A stretch of 64,000 bases of DNA, from the NCBI GenBank assembly GCA_036704045.1, contig DATNQM010000034.1, positions 124,001 to 188,000 on the forward strand, written 5' to 3'. The notes under the pieces are model-generated. The model was not told where the DNA came from and made no database searches. It saw only the letters and a list, made by a program, of their open reading frames with translations. Below are positions 25,915-35,596 of the stretch, one piece after another (the stretch's first letter is position 1; the number at the start of each line of letters is the position of its first letter). Both the position numbers and the translations under genes were made by a program. The DNA is from Ancylothrix sp036704045. Its GTDB lineage: Bacteria; Cyanobacteriota; Cyanobacteriia; Cyanobacteriales; Oscillatoriaceae.

Positions 25915-26625
25915 TTAAGAAACTTCTTGTTTATCCTTGTACACCTGTTCAAGCAGTTTTTCCACTTGCCTTAGTTCCGCAAAACGACCACGATCTTTAA
26001 ATAAAATTTTAGCTTTTTCCAAAGGCGGAATCGCTTCATTTACCTTGCCTTGCTTCCACAAAGCCACACCCAAATTATAAAGCGCATCGGGATAATTTGG
26101 ATTAATTTCTGTTGCGCGGCCATATTCCGTCGCAGCAGCCTCCCACCGGCCTTGCTCTGCCCTCACACTACCCAAAGCATTATAAGCCACTGCATAATCA
26201 GAATTCAAACGAATAGCCTCTTGATATTCAACCACCGCTTCTTCAAATTTCCTTTGAGCCGCAAGAGCATTTCCTAACTTATAGTGCCAAATAGGATCAT
26301 TTTTTCTTATTTCAAGAATTTTCCGAAAAACATTTTCTGCCTTAGCAAAATCTCTCTTATCAAAAAGCTCATTTCCTTTTTGAATAAGAAACTGTAAACG
26401 CTGTTGAGAATTAAGCCTTTGTAACTGTTCCTCTTCCTCTTCTTCCTCTTCAGTTTTCGTTGATTCTTCGTCCGGCTTTGGCTTTTCTTCTTGAGCATAA
26501 AACTGAGACTCTACCGGCAGCGCAAACACCGGCAAAACCAGCCCCATTACCCCCCACGTTATCGCTCCCCACAAAAGCAGCACTACCCGAAGTAAAATAA
26601 AGTTTTTTGTGTAATTTCCCTGCAT
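25915..26625 (-). CDS. exported or membrane-anchored TPR protein
   Basis: 236 residues with a GGAG ribosome site before the ATG. A hydrophobic stretch at ~10-36 (LLRVVLLLWGAITWGVMGLVLPVFA) is a signal peptide or anchor. A highly acidic Glu-rich linker (~46-68) follows, then four TPR units (GNELFDKRDFAKAENVF, YKLGNALAAQRKFEEAV, YNALGSVRAEQGRWEAA, YNLGVALWKQGKVNEAI), which mediate protein-protein contacts. Partner unknown; it faces the periplasm or thylakoid lumen if the signal works as predicted. Confidence 0.85.
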   Translation of the reverse strand: MQGNYTKNFILLRVVLLLWGAITWGVMGLVLPVFALPVESQFYAQEEKPKPDEESTKTEEEEEEEEQLQRLNSQQRLQFLIQKGNELFDKRDFAKAENVFRKILEIRKNDPIWHYKLGNALAAQRKFEEAVVEYQEAIRLNSDYAVAYNALGSVRAEQGRWEAAATEYGRATEINPNYPDALYNLGVALWKQGKVNEAIPPLEKAKILFKDRGRFAELRQVEKLLEQVYKDKQEVS

Positions 26626-26944
26626 AAACTCCTCAACCTAAACCTCTTATTTTATGATACCGCCCCTATGGTAGCTTGTTCCAAACAATCAAAAAAATAC
26701 CCAATCAAAAAACAACCACCATCATAATTAAAGCAACCATCCCTCACCTCACCAAATAATTTTTTCAAAAAATCACCCAAATAATACCAATAACTTTCAA
26801 AAAATAGGACATTAAATAAAACTGAATTCACTTAAGTATTTCCAACCCAATTAAAACCTATCTTTGTTAATAAATATTACAAAAAATAACCGATAAATAT
26901 TATGTATAAAAAACCCCAAATGAACACCTTTTAAAACCCCATAA
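26626..26944. other. intergenic region, nothing recognised
   Basis: 319 AT-rich bases between the kinase 3' end and the TPR gene start. No coding potential, RNA or convincing hairpin seen. It should hold the TPR gene promoter. Confidence 0.4.
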
Positions 26945-28405
26945 TCACCCCCTAAACCCCAACCAATCCTCAATAACCCGCACCAACTCCTTCAACTCCG
27001 CCTCACTTAACTCTTGCCCAAAAACAAAAGTTTCCAACTGCCCAGACAGCATTCCAACCCGCAAAATAACCGCCAACAAAGCTGGGCCATTACCCTCAGA
27101 AACCGGCCCCATAGAAACCTCCACAATTTCCCCAGTTTCCCCACCAAACCGACGATAACTCAAAGACCAAACCTCCTGAAACTCAATCACAAATCTTTCC
27201 GAATCAAAACACACATAAGTCCGCTCAAAATAACTACGAGAACGACCCAAAAAATTCCCAGCCCCAAAACAAACCCCAAAAAAAATTACCCCACCCAAAA
27301 ACGGAATCAACGAAAAAATAGCCGGAAACCCCATACCCACCAACATCAAACAACCACCCAAAAAACCAACCCGTACCAAAGCAGGTGATCTTGCCAAAAT
27401 AGAAGAACTTTTTACCTCATTTACTAACAGCTTCAAACCATTTTTAAACCTATCCCAAAACCGATTTAAAACCATCATCACCGGCTCAAAAATCTCCACC
27501 TCCACCCGCGCCGGAATCGAAATTTCCAACCTCCCGTCCCTCACATTAAAAACTACCCGCGTTCCCACTAATCTCCCTTCGTATCTCTCACTTCTACCCT
27601 CTATACTTAACCTTTCCTCCATCGCCTCCCGCGCCTCCAAAGCAGACTTAAAACGCCTTTCTAAAGCAGGTTCCGTCATTCGTTCTAACCAACAAACGAA
27701 ATATAACCTCACATTTTTACCCACCTGCTCCCGAAAATCAATCCGCAACTCTCGCAACGGCAAATCAGCCGGAGCAACCCCAGTTATTAAATGTATAAGA
27801 GTCGCCCCCAAAGCATACAAATCAGAAGCCTGAACCGCCTGCCCGCCATACTGTTCCACCGGCGCATACCCATAAGTCCCCACCACCGTCAAACTTCCCC
27901 CAGACACCCTCATTTGATTTTGCACCGCCCCAAAATCCACCAAAAAAACTTTCCCATCCTCCCCCAAAATCAAATTACTAGGCTTAATATCCCTATGTAA
28001 AACCGCAGGTTTCAACTCATGCAAATAAATTAAAATCTCTAACACATCACGCCCAATTTTCCGCACTTCTTCCTCAGAAAAAACTTTCCCACTTTCCAGC
28101 AATTGCTTAACAGAAAACCCCGGAATATAATCTTGAACCAAACCAAAATAAACCGTCGGTGCATCAACCGAAAAATAATCTCGATATTTAGGAATTTGGG
28201 GATGATTTAACTGTTTTAAAACCTTAGCCTCTCGCTCAAACAACTTCAAATCATCCCAAAACATCCCACCAAATACCAACAACTTCACCACAACCTTATC
28301 GTGAGATTCTAAATCCTCAGCCAGCCAAGTTTGGCGACCATAATTTTCAGAAAAACACTCCTGAAGTTGATAGCGATTTTGTAAAACCAAACCCGATTTA
28401 AACAT
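26945..28405 (-). CDS. Ser/Thr protein kinase with C-terminal membrane segments
   Basis: 486 residues. Kinase domain ~10-270: Lys41 in VVVKLLV, catalytic loop HRDIKPSN at 137-144 (Asp139), DFG at 157-159, activation segment ending GTYGYAPVEQYGG, the typical cyanobacterial form of the APE motif. Two hydrophobic segments near 340-390 place the C-terminus in or at the membrane, followed by a ~90-residue soluble domain with FVIEFQEVWSLSYRRFGG. The kinase is complete and looks active. The coding strand is strongly G/T-rich, opposite to most leftward genes elsewhere in the window. Substrates unknown. Confidence 0.92.
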   Translation of the reverse strand: MFKSGLVLQNRYQLQECFSENYGRQTWLAEDLESHDKVVVKLLVFGGMFWDDLKLFEREAKVLKQLNHPQIPKYRDYFSVDAPTVYFGLVQDYIPGFSVKQLLESGKVFSEEEVRKIGRDVLEILIYLHELKPAVLHRDIKPSNLILGEDGKVFLVDFGAVQNQMRVSGGSLTVVGTYGYAPVEQYGGQAVQASDLYALGATLIHLITGVAPADLPLRELRIDFREQVGKNVRLYFVCWLERMTEPALERRFKSALEAREAMEERLSIEGRSERYEGRLVGTRVVFNVRDGRLEISIPARVEVEIFEPVMMVLNRFWDRFKNGLKLLVNEVKSSSILARSPALVRVGFLGGCLMLVGMGFPAIFSLIPFLGGVIFFGVCFGAGNFLGRSRSYFERTYVCFDSERFVIEFQEVWSLSYRRFGGETGEIVEVSMGPVSEGNGPALLAVILRVGMLSGQLETFVFGQELSEAELKELVRVIEDWLGFRG

Positions 28406-28460
28406 ACTTTTTAGGGCAAAGCTGTGTCCAGAATTTCAAATATCAAGACACAGCATTAGC

Positions 28461-28823
28461 CTACCTGTTTTTCATATAACTTAACAACCAATTAGCCATC
28501 GTTGCACGGCGAGTTTGTCGCGGCCCAAATTCACCAATTTTATATCCCTTAAATCCTAACTCTTCCTTCAAAAGCTGCTTATTTTCCGACGGAATAGAGC
28601 GCGTTAACTTAACAGTAGGAGGCCGGTTTTCTATAAAATCTGGTGGTTCTGGATATTCAGAACGCCACTCCTCTGGAACCGCCGAATTATCCCACTTATT
28701 AGAATTCTCATCATAACGATAACCCAAATAATGCCAAACCAGCCGGTTAACTGTCGCATCATCCAATTCTTCTTTTAGAATCGCCCAAATTGTCTCAAAA
28801 TTCAAAGCCGGTAAATCAGACAT
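28461..28823 (-). CDS. DUF1823 family protein
   Basis: 120 residues, small and soluble. Conserved-looking blocks TVNRLVWHYLGYRYD, YPEPPDFIENRPPTVKLTRSI and LGFKGYKIGEFGPRQTRRATMANWLL match my memory of the cyanobacterial/plastid DUF1823 family. Function unknown. It lies 55 bases upstream of the Ser/Thr kinase and 39 bases downstream of the CPBP protease on the same strand, so these three may form an operon. Confidence 0.75.
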   Translation of the reverse strand: MSDLPALNFETIWAILKEELDDATVNRLVWHYLGYRYDENSNKWDNSAVPEEWRSEYPEPPDFIENRPPTVKLTRSIPSENKQLLKEELGFKGYKIGEFGPRQTRRATMANWLLSYMKNR

Positions 28824-28862
28824 AACTCCATCTACATTAAAAAAACATTCAAAGGGAAACTT

Positions 28863-29426
28863 TTAATCAAATCCCTTACCTCTCCTAGCATACAACCTTT
28901 CATATCCTCCAAACAATAACAACCACACCACCACAACCACCCAATGCAAAACAACCGCCGGCCACACCGAACCACTGTACCAGTAAACCACCGTACACCC
29001 CACACCCAAAACCCCCGCCAAAAACAAAAATATCGGATCAAAAAAAACTTCTTTAGCCAGCGGAAAAAAAATAATAGCATTCAAAGGATGAGAGACAATA
29101 AAACAAATTAAACTCAACAACATCCAACCCCATAAACCCAAACCAGAAACATTTTCACTCCTATGAGGTAAAAACAAAACCCGAAAAAACAACTCTTCAA
29201 AAAAAGCCGGGTGCAACAAAGAACCAAAAATCACTCCCAAAACCACCCCAAGGGATTTTTTAGGTTGGAAACTCAAAAAACCAAACCCCCAACCCACCGG
29301 CAAACTAATCAAAATATAAACACCTAAAATAGCCCCACAAAAAACCCAATCTTCCCATGTTGTCATCGTAAAAAAAGCTTCGCTAGCTCGATAGATAAGC
29401 AGCTTAAAAAAATCTTTCCCAATCAT
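28863..29426 (-). CDS. CPBP family glutamic-type intramembrane protease
   Basis: 187 residues with about five membrane segments. The family's active-site motif EExxxR appears as FFEELFFRVLFLP (~116-128), with SHPLNAIIFFPL and a late VLHWVVVV providing the expected His residues. CPBP (Abi) proteases cleave membrane proteins; eukaryotic relatives process prenylated proteins. AAAAGGA precedes the ATG at a workable distance. Possible first gene of a three-gene leftward operon with DUF1823 and the kinase. Confidence 0.8.
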   Translation of the reverse strand: MIGKDFFKLLIYRASEAFFTMTTWEDWVFCGAILGVYILISLPVGWGFGFLSFQPKKSLGVVLGVIFGSLLHPAFFEELFFRVLFLPHRSENVSGLGLWGWMLLSLICFIVSHPLNAIIFFPLAKEVFFDPIFLFLAGVLGVGCTVVYWYSGSVWPAVVLHWVVVVVWLLLFGGYERLYARRGKGFD

Positions 29427-29495
29427 TGTATAATCCTTTTTTAGCCAACCTTTTTACTTTAATATTTCCTGGCTTTATCCAAACACCAATAAACC

Positions 29496-29777
29496 ATGAA
29501 CCCTGAAATAATCCAGACCCATCTAATTATATCCGGCAAAGTTCAAGGAGTCGGTTATCGTTATTACACAGCACAACAAGCCAAAAAGCTAGGAATCACC
29601 GGCTGGGTAAAAAACCTCCCCGATGGTCGAGTCGAAGCCATTTTTGAAGGAACCCAACAAACAATTACAGAAATGATAAACTGGTGTCGGCAAGGGCCAT
29701 CAGCAGCCCAAGTAACCGACATAAGCATCAACCATGAAAAACCTCAAGGACATAAAAAATTTGAAATAAATCAATAA
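29496..29777 (+). CDS. acyP: acylphosphatase
   Basis: 93 residues, the standard size. Hydrolyses the carboxyl-phosphate bond of acylphosphates. The signature GKVQGVGYRYYTAQQAKKLG carries the phosphate-binding Arg, and GWVKNLPDGRVEAIFEG supplies the catalytic Asn. It diverges from the CPBP gene and is followed 47 bases later by yidD. Confidence 0.95.
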   Translation: MNPEIIQTHLIISGKVQGVGYRYYTAQQAKKLGITGWVKNLPDGRVEAIFEGTQQTITEMINWCRQGPSAAQVTDISINHEKPQGHKKFEINQ

Positions 29778-29824
29778 TCATTGAAAACCAAATAAAAAAG
29801 CAAAAAATCCAAGACAAAAAATCA

Positions 29825-30058
29825 ATGAAAATAATATTACTTGGAATAATTCAAGGATATAAAACATTTATTTCCCCTTTATTTCCGCCCGTATGCCGGT
29901 TTGAACCAACCTGTTCCCAATACGCCCTCCAAGCCATCGAGAGATTTGGGGCTTGGAAAGGAGGAAAAATGACAGTAGCCAGAATATGCCGGTGTCATCC
30001 TTTACACCCAGGCGGATACGATCCAGTCCCGCCACCAGAAGAAAATAAACACAATTAA
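29825..30058 (+). CDS. yidD: membrane protein insertion efficiency factor YidD
   Basis: 77 residues. YidD assists membrane-protein insertion together with the YidC insertase. The motif run GIIQGYKTFISPL, CRFEPTCSQYALQAIERFG and RCHPLHPGGYDPVP is diagnostic. Peripheral membrane protein with an amphipathic N-terminus. It does not sit in the usual rnpA-yidD-yidC cluster here, which is common for cyanobacteria. Confidence 0.95.
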   Translation: MKIILLGIIQGYKTFISPLFPPVCRFEPTCSQYALQAIERFGAWKGGKMTVARICRCHPLHPGGYDPVPPPEENKHN

Positions 30059-30255
30059 CACCCAACAGCAAAACCAACTCGCAAAAAAAAAGCAGCCTTA
30101 TCCAACACAACGGCCCCAACTCATGCTATTTTTCAACGAGCGTCTTAAATAGTGAGGAGCCGCAAAGATCGCGCAGGGGGGGGTGTATTGGTACATCTCA
30201 AGCACCCATCTGGGGGCACAAAGCACGCAGCAACGCAAAAAAGGAGAAGCGCCGC

Positions 30256-31959
30256 ATGAGATTCCACTGGCTACTACCCAGCATAATTTCCGTATTTTTA
30301 GTATCAACGAGCGCACAAGCGGCTCGATTACAATCATGGCGATTTGACACCACCGAAAACCGACTTTACATAACAACTGATGACGGCGTACAACCAAAAG
30401 CGCAACTGCTATTTAACCCAACCCGCTTAGTAATAGACCTACCCTCCACCACCTTTGGCCGTCCCCAAATGACCCAACCCGTAGGAGGAGCCATACGAGC
30501 CGTCCGAGCAGGCCAATTTGACGGAAACACAACCCGTTTAGTAATAGAACTCAATAGCGGCTACACCATCGACCCCCAACAAGTCATCGTCCGAGGTCAA
30601 ACAGCCTCCGAGTGGACAGTACAAATCCCTGAAGCCCAACTAATCACCGGTACAACCCCCTCCCCCTTACCCCCACAAACCACCGCCGCCGGCCTTCAAA
30701 CCACACTAAACAACGTCAGAATTACAGGCGACGGACTCTTTCTTGACACCAGAGGAACAACCCCAGAAGTTAACATCGAGCAAAGCAGCGACCGCTCAAC
30801 CGTCAACATTGACCTACAAAACACAACTCTCTCACGCCAACTGCAAGGCTACCAGCAAAACGTCAATCGCAACGGCATCAGAAGCATTCAAGTAGGGCAG
30901 ATCCAAACCAGCCCGCCGGTGGCCCGCATCACCCTAAACGTCACCGACCCCAACAAAGACTGGACAGCCAGCGCCAACAACAATGGCAAAATAATCATCC
31001 TACCCCAAAACACAACCACCACAACAGCCAGACAGCCCCAAGTTTCCGACACCCCCATCGCCGGCCAACTAACCACCATCCAATCCGTAGAAATGAGTGG
31101 CAGCCAAATGGTTGTCCAGACAGACGGCCCCTTCACCTACACAAGTGGATGGGATAGAGCATCCGGTTATTTTCAAATCACCATTCCCTCCGCCCGCATC
31201 GGTGCCGGAGTCAGATCACCCCAAACCAACGCCCTCCGAGTCGCCCTCCAACAAGCCGACCCCAACACCGTTGTCATTTGGGTACAACCAGCCCCCGGAG
31301 TTCAACTCAGCGAACTCAACCAACCAACCAATCAAATGCTCTCCTTGCAACTGCAAGCAGCCCCAAACACCCCCCCCAACAACACACCCGAAGCCAACAT
31401 CCCCCGCATCCCCAGTGGCCGTATCAGCGTAGTCGTAGACCCAGGACACGGCGGCGGCGATGTCGGAGCCGTCGGTATAGGTGGCCTTCGGGAAAAAGAC
31501 ATCGTAATCGATATTTCCTACCAAGTGGCCCAAATGCTCGAACAAAACGGCATCCAAGCCATTCTCACCCGCACCGACGACCGCGAAATCGAACTCGAAC
31601 CCCGCGTCCAACTTGCCGAGCGAGTAAACGCCACCCTATTTGTTAGCATCCACGCCAACGCCATTAACATGAGTCGTCCTGATGTTAACGGTATAGAGAC
31701 GTTCTATTACAACAGTGGCCTTGGTTTAGCTCGCAGCATTCAAAGCAACCTCCTCGCCGCCACCGGCGCCAACAACCGAGGAGTCAAGCAAGCAAACTTT
31801 TATGTCTTACGCAAGACAACCATGCCCGCCGTTTTAGTAGAAGTGGGTTTTGTCACAGGTGCCCAGGATGCCCAACGCATGGCCGACCCAGCCTATCGTC
31901 GAGTCCTAGCAGAAGCCATCACTCGCGGTATCCTGCAATACATCCAGCAAAATCGCTAG
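30256..31959 (+). CDS. N-acetylmuramoyl-L-alanine amidase with AMIN domain
   Basis: 567 residues behind an AAAAGGAG ribosome site. A signal peptide (WLLPSIISVFLVSTSAQA) sends it to the periplasm. AMIN-type beta domains occupy ~25-125 and a related region at ~265-345; they bind septal peptidoglycan or envelope components. A Pro/Asn-rich linker leads to the Amidase_3 domain (~385-565): VVVDPGHGGGDVGAVG holds the zinc His, with DREIELEPRVQLA, FVSIHANA and the late AVLVEVGFVTG (Glu). It cleaves the amide between muramic acid and the stem peptide during cell separation or, in filamentous species, septal perforation. murI follows. The plus strand is extremely C-rich. Confidence 0.94.
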   Translation: MRFHWLLPSIISVFLVSTSAQAARLQSWRFDTTENRLYITTDDGVQPKAQLLFNPTRLVIDLPSTTFGRPQMTQPVGGAIRAVRAGQFDGNTTRLVIELNSGYTIDPQQVIVRGQTASEWTVQIPEAQLITGTTPSPLPPQTTAAGLQTTLNNVRITGDGLFLDTRGTTPEVNIEQSSDRSTVNIDLQNTTLSRQLQGYQQNVNRNGIRSIQVGQIQTSPPVARITLNVTDPNKDWTASANNNGKIIILPQNTTTTTARQPQVSDTPIAGQLTTIQSVEMSGSQMVVQTDGPFTYTSGWDRASGYFQITIPSARIGAGVRSPQTNALRVALQQADPNTVVIWVQPAPGVQLSELNQPTNQMLSLQLQAAPNTPPNNTPEANIPRIPSGRISVVVDPGHGGGDVGAVGIGGLREKDIVIDISYQVAQMLEQNGIQAILTRTDDREIELEPRVQLAERVNATLFVSIHANAINMSRPDVNGIETFYYNSGLGLARSIQSNLLAATGANNRGVKQANFYVLRKTTMPAVLVEVGFVTGAQDAQRMADPAYRRVLAEAITRGILQYIQQNR

Positions 31960-32118
31960 TAACTATGGGTTCACTAAATATAGGATGTTGTTAAAATCGC
32001 TCTTCCAGAACCCAGCCTAAATTAGCCCATTTGTCAAAAGTCAAACCAGGCTGCTAAAACACAAGCAGACAAACGACAGCGACAATGGACACATAATCTG
32101 ACGCTGATTGCAAAACAA

Positions 32119-32949
32119 ATGACAGAAGAAAAACGAATTGGTATTTTTGATAGTGGTGTAGGTGGCTTAACTGTTTTGAGAGAGCTTTACCGGCAATTGC
32201 CAACGGAATCCATACTTTATTTTGGAGACACGGCAAGACTGCCCTACGGTACTCGTCAAAGCACAGAAATCTTGCAGTTCGTCCGTGAAATTCTCACTTG
32301 GATGACCGAATGTGACGTCAAAATGGTGATCATGGCCTGCAATACCAGTTCCGCCCTCGCCCTCGAAACCGTCCGCTCTGAATTTAATATCCCTATCCTC
32401 GGTGTCATTCTCCCCGGTGCCAGAGCCGCAGTCCAGCAAGGACAACGTATAGGCGTCATTTCTACTCCCGCTACCGCCGCTTCCAATGCCTACCGGCGAG
32501 CAATTCTTGAAATCAACCCTGATAGCGCTGTCTGGCAAGTCGGCTGTCCCGAATTTGTCCCCCTCATCGAACAAGGCAGAATAAATGACCCCTATACTTA
32601 TGAAGTAGCGCGGGAATATCTCGCTCCCCTCATGCAGCAGCAAATTGATACTCTCATTTATGGCTGTACCCACTACCCTCATTTAGAGCCGGTCTTGCGC
32701 CAAATTCTCCCCAGTACAGTGCGCTTGATCGATCCAGCAGTCCATGTGGTCGCAGCCGCAGCCCGTGAGTTAGAACTTTTGGGCCTCCGCGAAACCCGTC
32801 AACCTCTACCGACTCGTTTCGGCGTCAGCGGTTGTCCCCAACAGTTTGCTCAACTTTCCCGACCTTGGCTAGGCTACACTCCTTCTGTAGAAAAAATAAC
32901 CTTACCGACCTTGGTTTATGAGCCAGTTCATAAGGCTTCTGCTGAATAA
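32119..32949 (+). CDS. murI: glutamate racemase
   Basis: 276 residues. Makes D-glutamate for peptidoglycan. The N-terminal IGIFDSGVGGLTVL, YFGDTARLPYG, and the two catalytic cysteines (Cys74 in MACNTSSA and Cys183 in YGCTHYPHLEP) are all present. It lies 159 bases after the amidase gene, fitting a cell-wall module. In cyanobacteria I know, sds usually follows murI closely; here a 1.6-kb gap intervenes. Confidence 0.97.
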   Translation: MTEEKRIGIFDSGVGGLTVLRELYRQLPTESILYFGDTARLPYGTRQSTEILQFVREILTWMTECDVKMVIMACNTSSALALETVRSEFNIPILGVILPGARAAVQQGQRIGVISTPATAASNAYRRAILEINPDSAVWQVGCPEFVPLIEQGRINDPYTYEVAREYLAPLMQQQIDTLIYGCTHYPHLEPVLRQILPSTVRLIDPAVHVVAAAARELELLGLRETRQPLPTRFGVSGCPQQFAQLSRPWLGYTPSVEKITLPTLVYEPVHKASAE

Positions 32950-33001
32950 TTACCTTGCTCTTTCATAGACACAATCAACATCAGTTTCTATTTATTGAGT
33001 C

Positions 33002-33042
33002 GCCACCAGCCTTAAAAATCCTGGTGGCTTTCACCTCATTTT
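33002..33042 (+). terminator. terminator of murI
   Basis: GCCACCAG (33002-33009) pairs exactly with CTGGTGGC (33021-33028), followed by a T-containing tail (TTTCACCTCATTTT). It lies about 50 bases past the murI stop. Confidence 0.65.
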
Positions 33043-33321
33043 CATCATCATTAAAATACTCACCAAAAAATTTTTACTATTGTCACAAATTCTTCAATTT
33101 TAATATTAAATAGCTCGGCTTTAACTCCCACGAACCTAAACACTAAAATTTTTGATAACTTATTATAATTCGTAGGTTTTTATAATTGTAAAAAACTAAA
33201 TGCTAGCCTCCCTCCTTCCCATCCTTATTAGCAAGGTAAGAAAAATAAAAGAAGACCAGCCCATAAAAATTATCGGGTTTTCTCTACCCTCTACCATCAA
33301 AACTTATTTCAGAAAACATTT

Positions 33322-33435
33322 TTAACTTTTTACTCTCGTCGTGTTTCTCTGAGCAAATCCCAGTAAAACATAAATTGTTAGCAGATAACCCGTTGCCAAA
33401 AAAGGAATAATTAGAGGAATATCGTGGTAAGTCAT
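33322..33435 (-). CDS. possible small single-span membrane protein, 37 residues
   Basis: ATG at 33433-33435, TAA at 33322-33324. The peptide starts MTYHDIPLIIPF and contains a ~21-residue hydrophobic span (about residues 6-27) followed by a basic, polar tail ending RNTTRVKS. Size and layout resemble small photosynthetic or NDH-complex subunits of cyanobacteria, but I cannot match it to one. No good ribosome site is visible. It is the only coherent coding signal in the murI-sds gap; it may be chance. Confidence 0.35.
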   Translation of the reverse strand: MTYHDIPLIIPFLATGYLLTIYVLLGFAQRNTTRVKS

Positions 33436-34544
33436 AGGACGGCCATTCTTAGGGTGAGCGGGGTGTGAGCGAGACGTTAACTTAAAAATTCAATTCATGT
33501 AAAACCATCAGCATTTCCACATCCAAAAGCAGAAAAGCTGATATCACAATGCAAACAATTGGGAAAGTTATTATCCCCAACAAATTTATCTTTCTCCCGT
33601 TTATTCCACCGAATAAACACACCCGTTCGCCCTTACCCCAACGCAGCCAATCCCGCAAATTTGAGTTTTTCAGAAAGCTAACCGACTTAGTTTTGATATG
33701 CGATACACACCAAAACCAAACTATAAAGCACTCATTGACTTAAAACGACTCCACAATCGCAGCGCCGTCTTCGCCAGAAAAACTTTCATTGCTCGTTTTC
33801 AGAACTGGCTGGCTTACCTTAAACCAACGGCCCCACCTTTATTAACTTCCCCACCCAGCAAAAAACCATTGCTTTACATAGCAGCAGTTTCTCTTAGAGT
33901 GGGTTTGAACAACAGGCAGACCCACAATTTTACCGCCAGCGTAGGGGCGAACGTCAAGGAGATTTTGCCGGAGTACAGTTTTTAGATTTTTTAGTATCTG
34001 TTACTGTTTCTCCGTGAATATATGGAATTGTTGAAATTCTTACTCTAAAAATAACACAGATCCGTATTTTTGACAGCCTCTCTCAGCAAATCCTTTACAA
34101 ATCTACATATTTTCAAAAACCCCTCAAAAAGGTTCCCATACAAGTAAGCAGTCACCAGCCTCCACCGGCCATTCTCTGAGTTATCTGACAATAAACTGAG
34201 AAAATCTTCCCCTACCGTTCACTTTATTAGTGCAGCATACATTTTCAAAAATATCTTAAAAACAAAGCTTTTAAACTAAAAAATTGCTTCATTTAAAATG
34301 AAAAAGCCAAAACTACCACCAGCCATTCTAAGCAATGTAGAGAAAATCAGCACACTACATTACACATAACCACCCTTCGCCGAGCAAACAACTTCATGCA
34401 AAAAACCCTGACAAGCAAAAATATAAAAAATCACCGGAACAGACTGCTATTGCCCCAACAAAACTTTCAGGACAGCACAAACATATCTTAAAAAGATGAT
34501 AAGATATGTAAAATTTCGTAAATAACGCCTGAGTCAGCCAATCC

Positions 34545-35516
34545 ATGACGTCAACCACATCTCTTTTTTCCCCGGTTGAAGCAGACCTGCGGGTGTTGAC
34601 AGAAAACCTAAAAACACTCGTAAGCGCCCGTCACCCAATCCTCTTTGCTGCGGCGGAACATCTGTTTGGCGCTGTGGGAAAACGAGTGAGACCGGCAATC
34701 GTCCTACTAATCTCAAGAGCAACCATGCTACCAGAAGAGATTACACCACGACACCGGCGACTCGCTGAAATTACGGAAATGATTCATACCGCCAGCCTAG
34801 TCCATGACGATGTGGTAGACGAATCAGAACTCAGGCGAGGAATTCCCACCGTCCACAGCAGTTTCGGCAACCGCATCGCCGTCTTAGCCGGAGATTTTCT
34901 CTTTGCCCAATCCTCTTGGTACCTAGCAAATCTTGATAACCTCCAAGTCGTCAAACTACTATCAGAAGTCATCAAAGACTTTGCCGAAGGAGAAATCCAA
35001 CAAGGGCTAAACCGATTTGACACCAGCTTAACCATCGAAGCTTACCTAGAAAAAAGCTACTACAAAACAGCATCCTTAATCGCCAATAGCTCAAAAGCCG
35101 CAGCTATTCTTAGCGACGTAGCCGATGATTTAACAGAAGACCTCTATCAATATGGACGCCATATTGGTTTAGCCTTCCAAATCGTCGATGATATCTTGGA
35201 TTTTACCGCCTCCACAGAAGGATTAGGAAAACCGGCAGGCTCCGACCTCAAAAGCGGAAACCTGACAGCACCTGTACTATATGCTTTAGAAGAAAAACCT
35301 TATTTAGAAGTGCTAATCGACCGGGAATTTTCCCAAGAAGGAGACATAGAACAAGCTCTCGCTTTTATATCAGAAAGTAAAGGCATTGAGCGTTCCCGTG
35401 AACTAGCCACCCACCACGCCCAAGAAGCAGTGCAGCATTTATTGAAGTTACCACCTTCCGAATGCCGGCAAGCCCTAATGGATTTAGCCGAGTATGTAGT
35501 AAGTCGGCTTTATTAA
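34545..35516 (+). CDS. sds: solanesyl diphosphate synthase
   Basis: 323 residues. Long-chain trans-prenyltransferase that makes the C45 side chain of plastoquinone. First Asp-rich motif is HDDVVDE (Asp88, Asp89, Asp92), preceded by GKRVRPAIVLL, with GDFLFAQSSWYLANL, EGEIQQGLNRFD and the second Asp-rich motif FQIVDDILDF. These segments match the cyanobacterial solanesyl synthases; chain length cannot be proven from motifs alone. Stands alone after the long gap behind murI and is closed by a terminator at 35550-35580. Confidence 0.93.
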   Translation: MTSTTSLFSPVEADLRVLTENLKTLVSARHPILFAAAEHLFGAVGKRVRPAIVLLISRATMLPEEITPRHRRLAEITEMIHTASLVHDDVVDESELRRGIPTVHSSFGNRIAVLAGDFLFAQSSWYLANLDNLQVVKLLSEVIKDFAEGEIQQGLNRFDTSLTIEAYLEKSYYKTASLIANSSKAAAILSDVADDLTEDLYQYGRHIGLAFQIVDDILDFTASTEGLGKPAGSDLKSGNLTAPVLYALEEKPYLEVLIDREFSQEGDIEQALAFISESKGIERSRELATHHAQEAVQHLLKLPPSECRQALMDLAEYVVSRLY

Positions 35517-35549
35517 CAAAACAAACATCAATAAAAACCTATAAACAAT

Positions 35550-35580
35550 AACCCGATTTCTTTCACGAAACCGGGTTTTT
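35550..35580. terminator. bidirectional terminator between convergent genes
   Basis: AACCCGATTTC pairs, with a mismatch, with GAAACCGGGTT and continues into TTTTT. It lies 33 bases after the sds stop and 17 bases before the stop of the leftward 161-residue gene. Member of the recurring AACCCGG hairpin group. Confidence 0.75.
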
Positions 35581-35596
35581 AAGCACATTAAAAAGC

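Larger units (their letters stand above)
32950..34544. other. 1.6-kb gene-poor gap between murI and sds
   Basis: Contains the murI terminator (33002-33042) and a possible 37-codon membrane ORF on the minus strand (33322-33435). The rest is AT-rich. Rightward open frames at 33549-33743 and 33698-33985 overlap one another, lack ribosome sites and family features, and are not taken as genes. No tRNA or known RNA recognised. A promoter-like AAGATGATAAGATATG stretch lies just before sds (~34494-34509). Confidence 0.5.

Noticed and set aside
27014..28000. long plus-strand open frames opposite the Ser/Thr kinase
   Set aside because: Low-complexity Asn/Pro/Lys/His translations caused by the C/A-rich complement of a clear kinase gene.
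33549..33985. two overlapping plus-strand open frames (64 and 95 codons) in the murI-sds gap
   Set aside because: They overlap in different frames, have no ribosome sites, no hydrophobic or domain pattern, and look like random translation.
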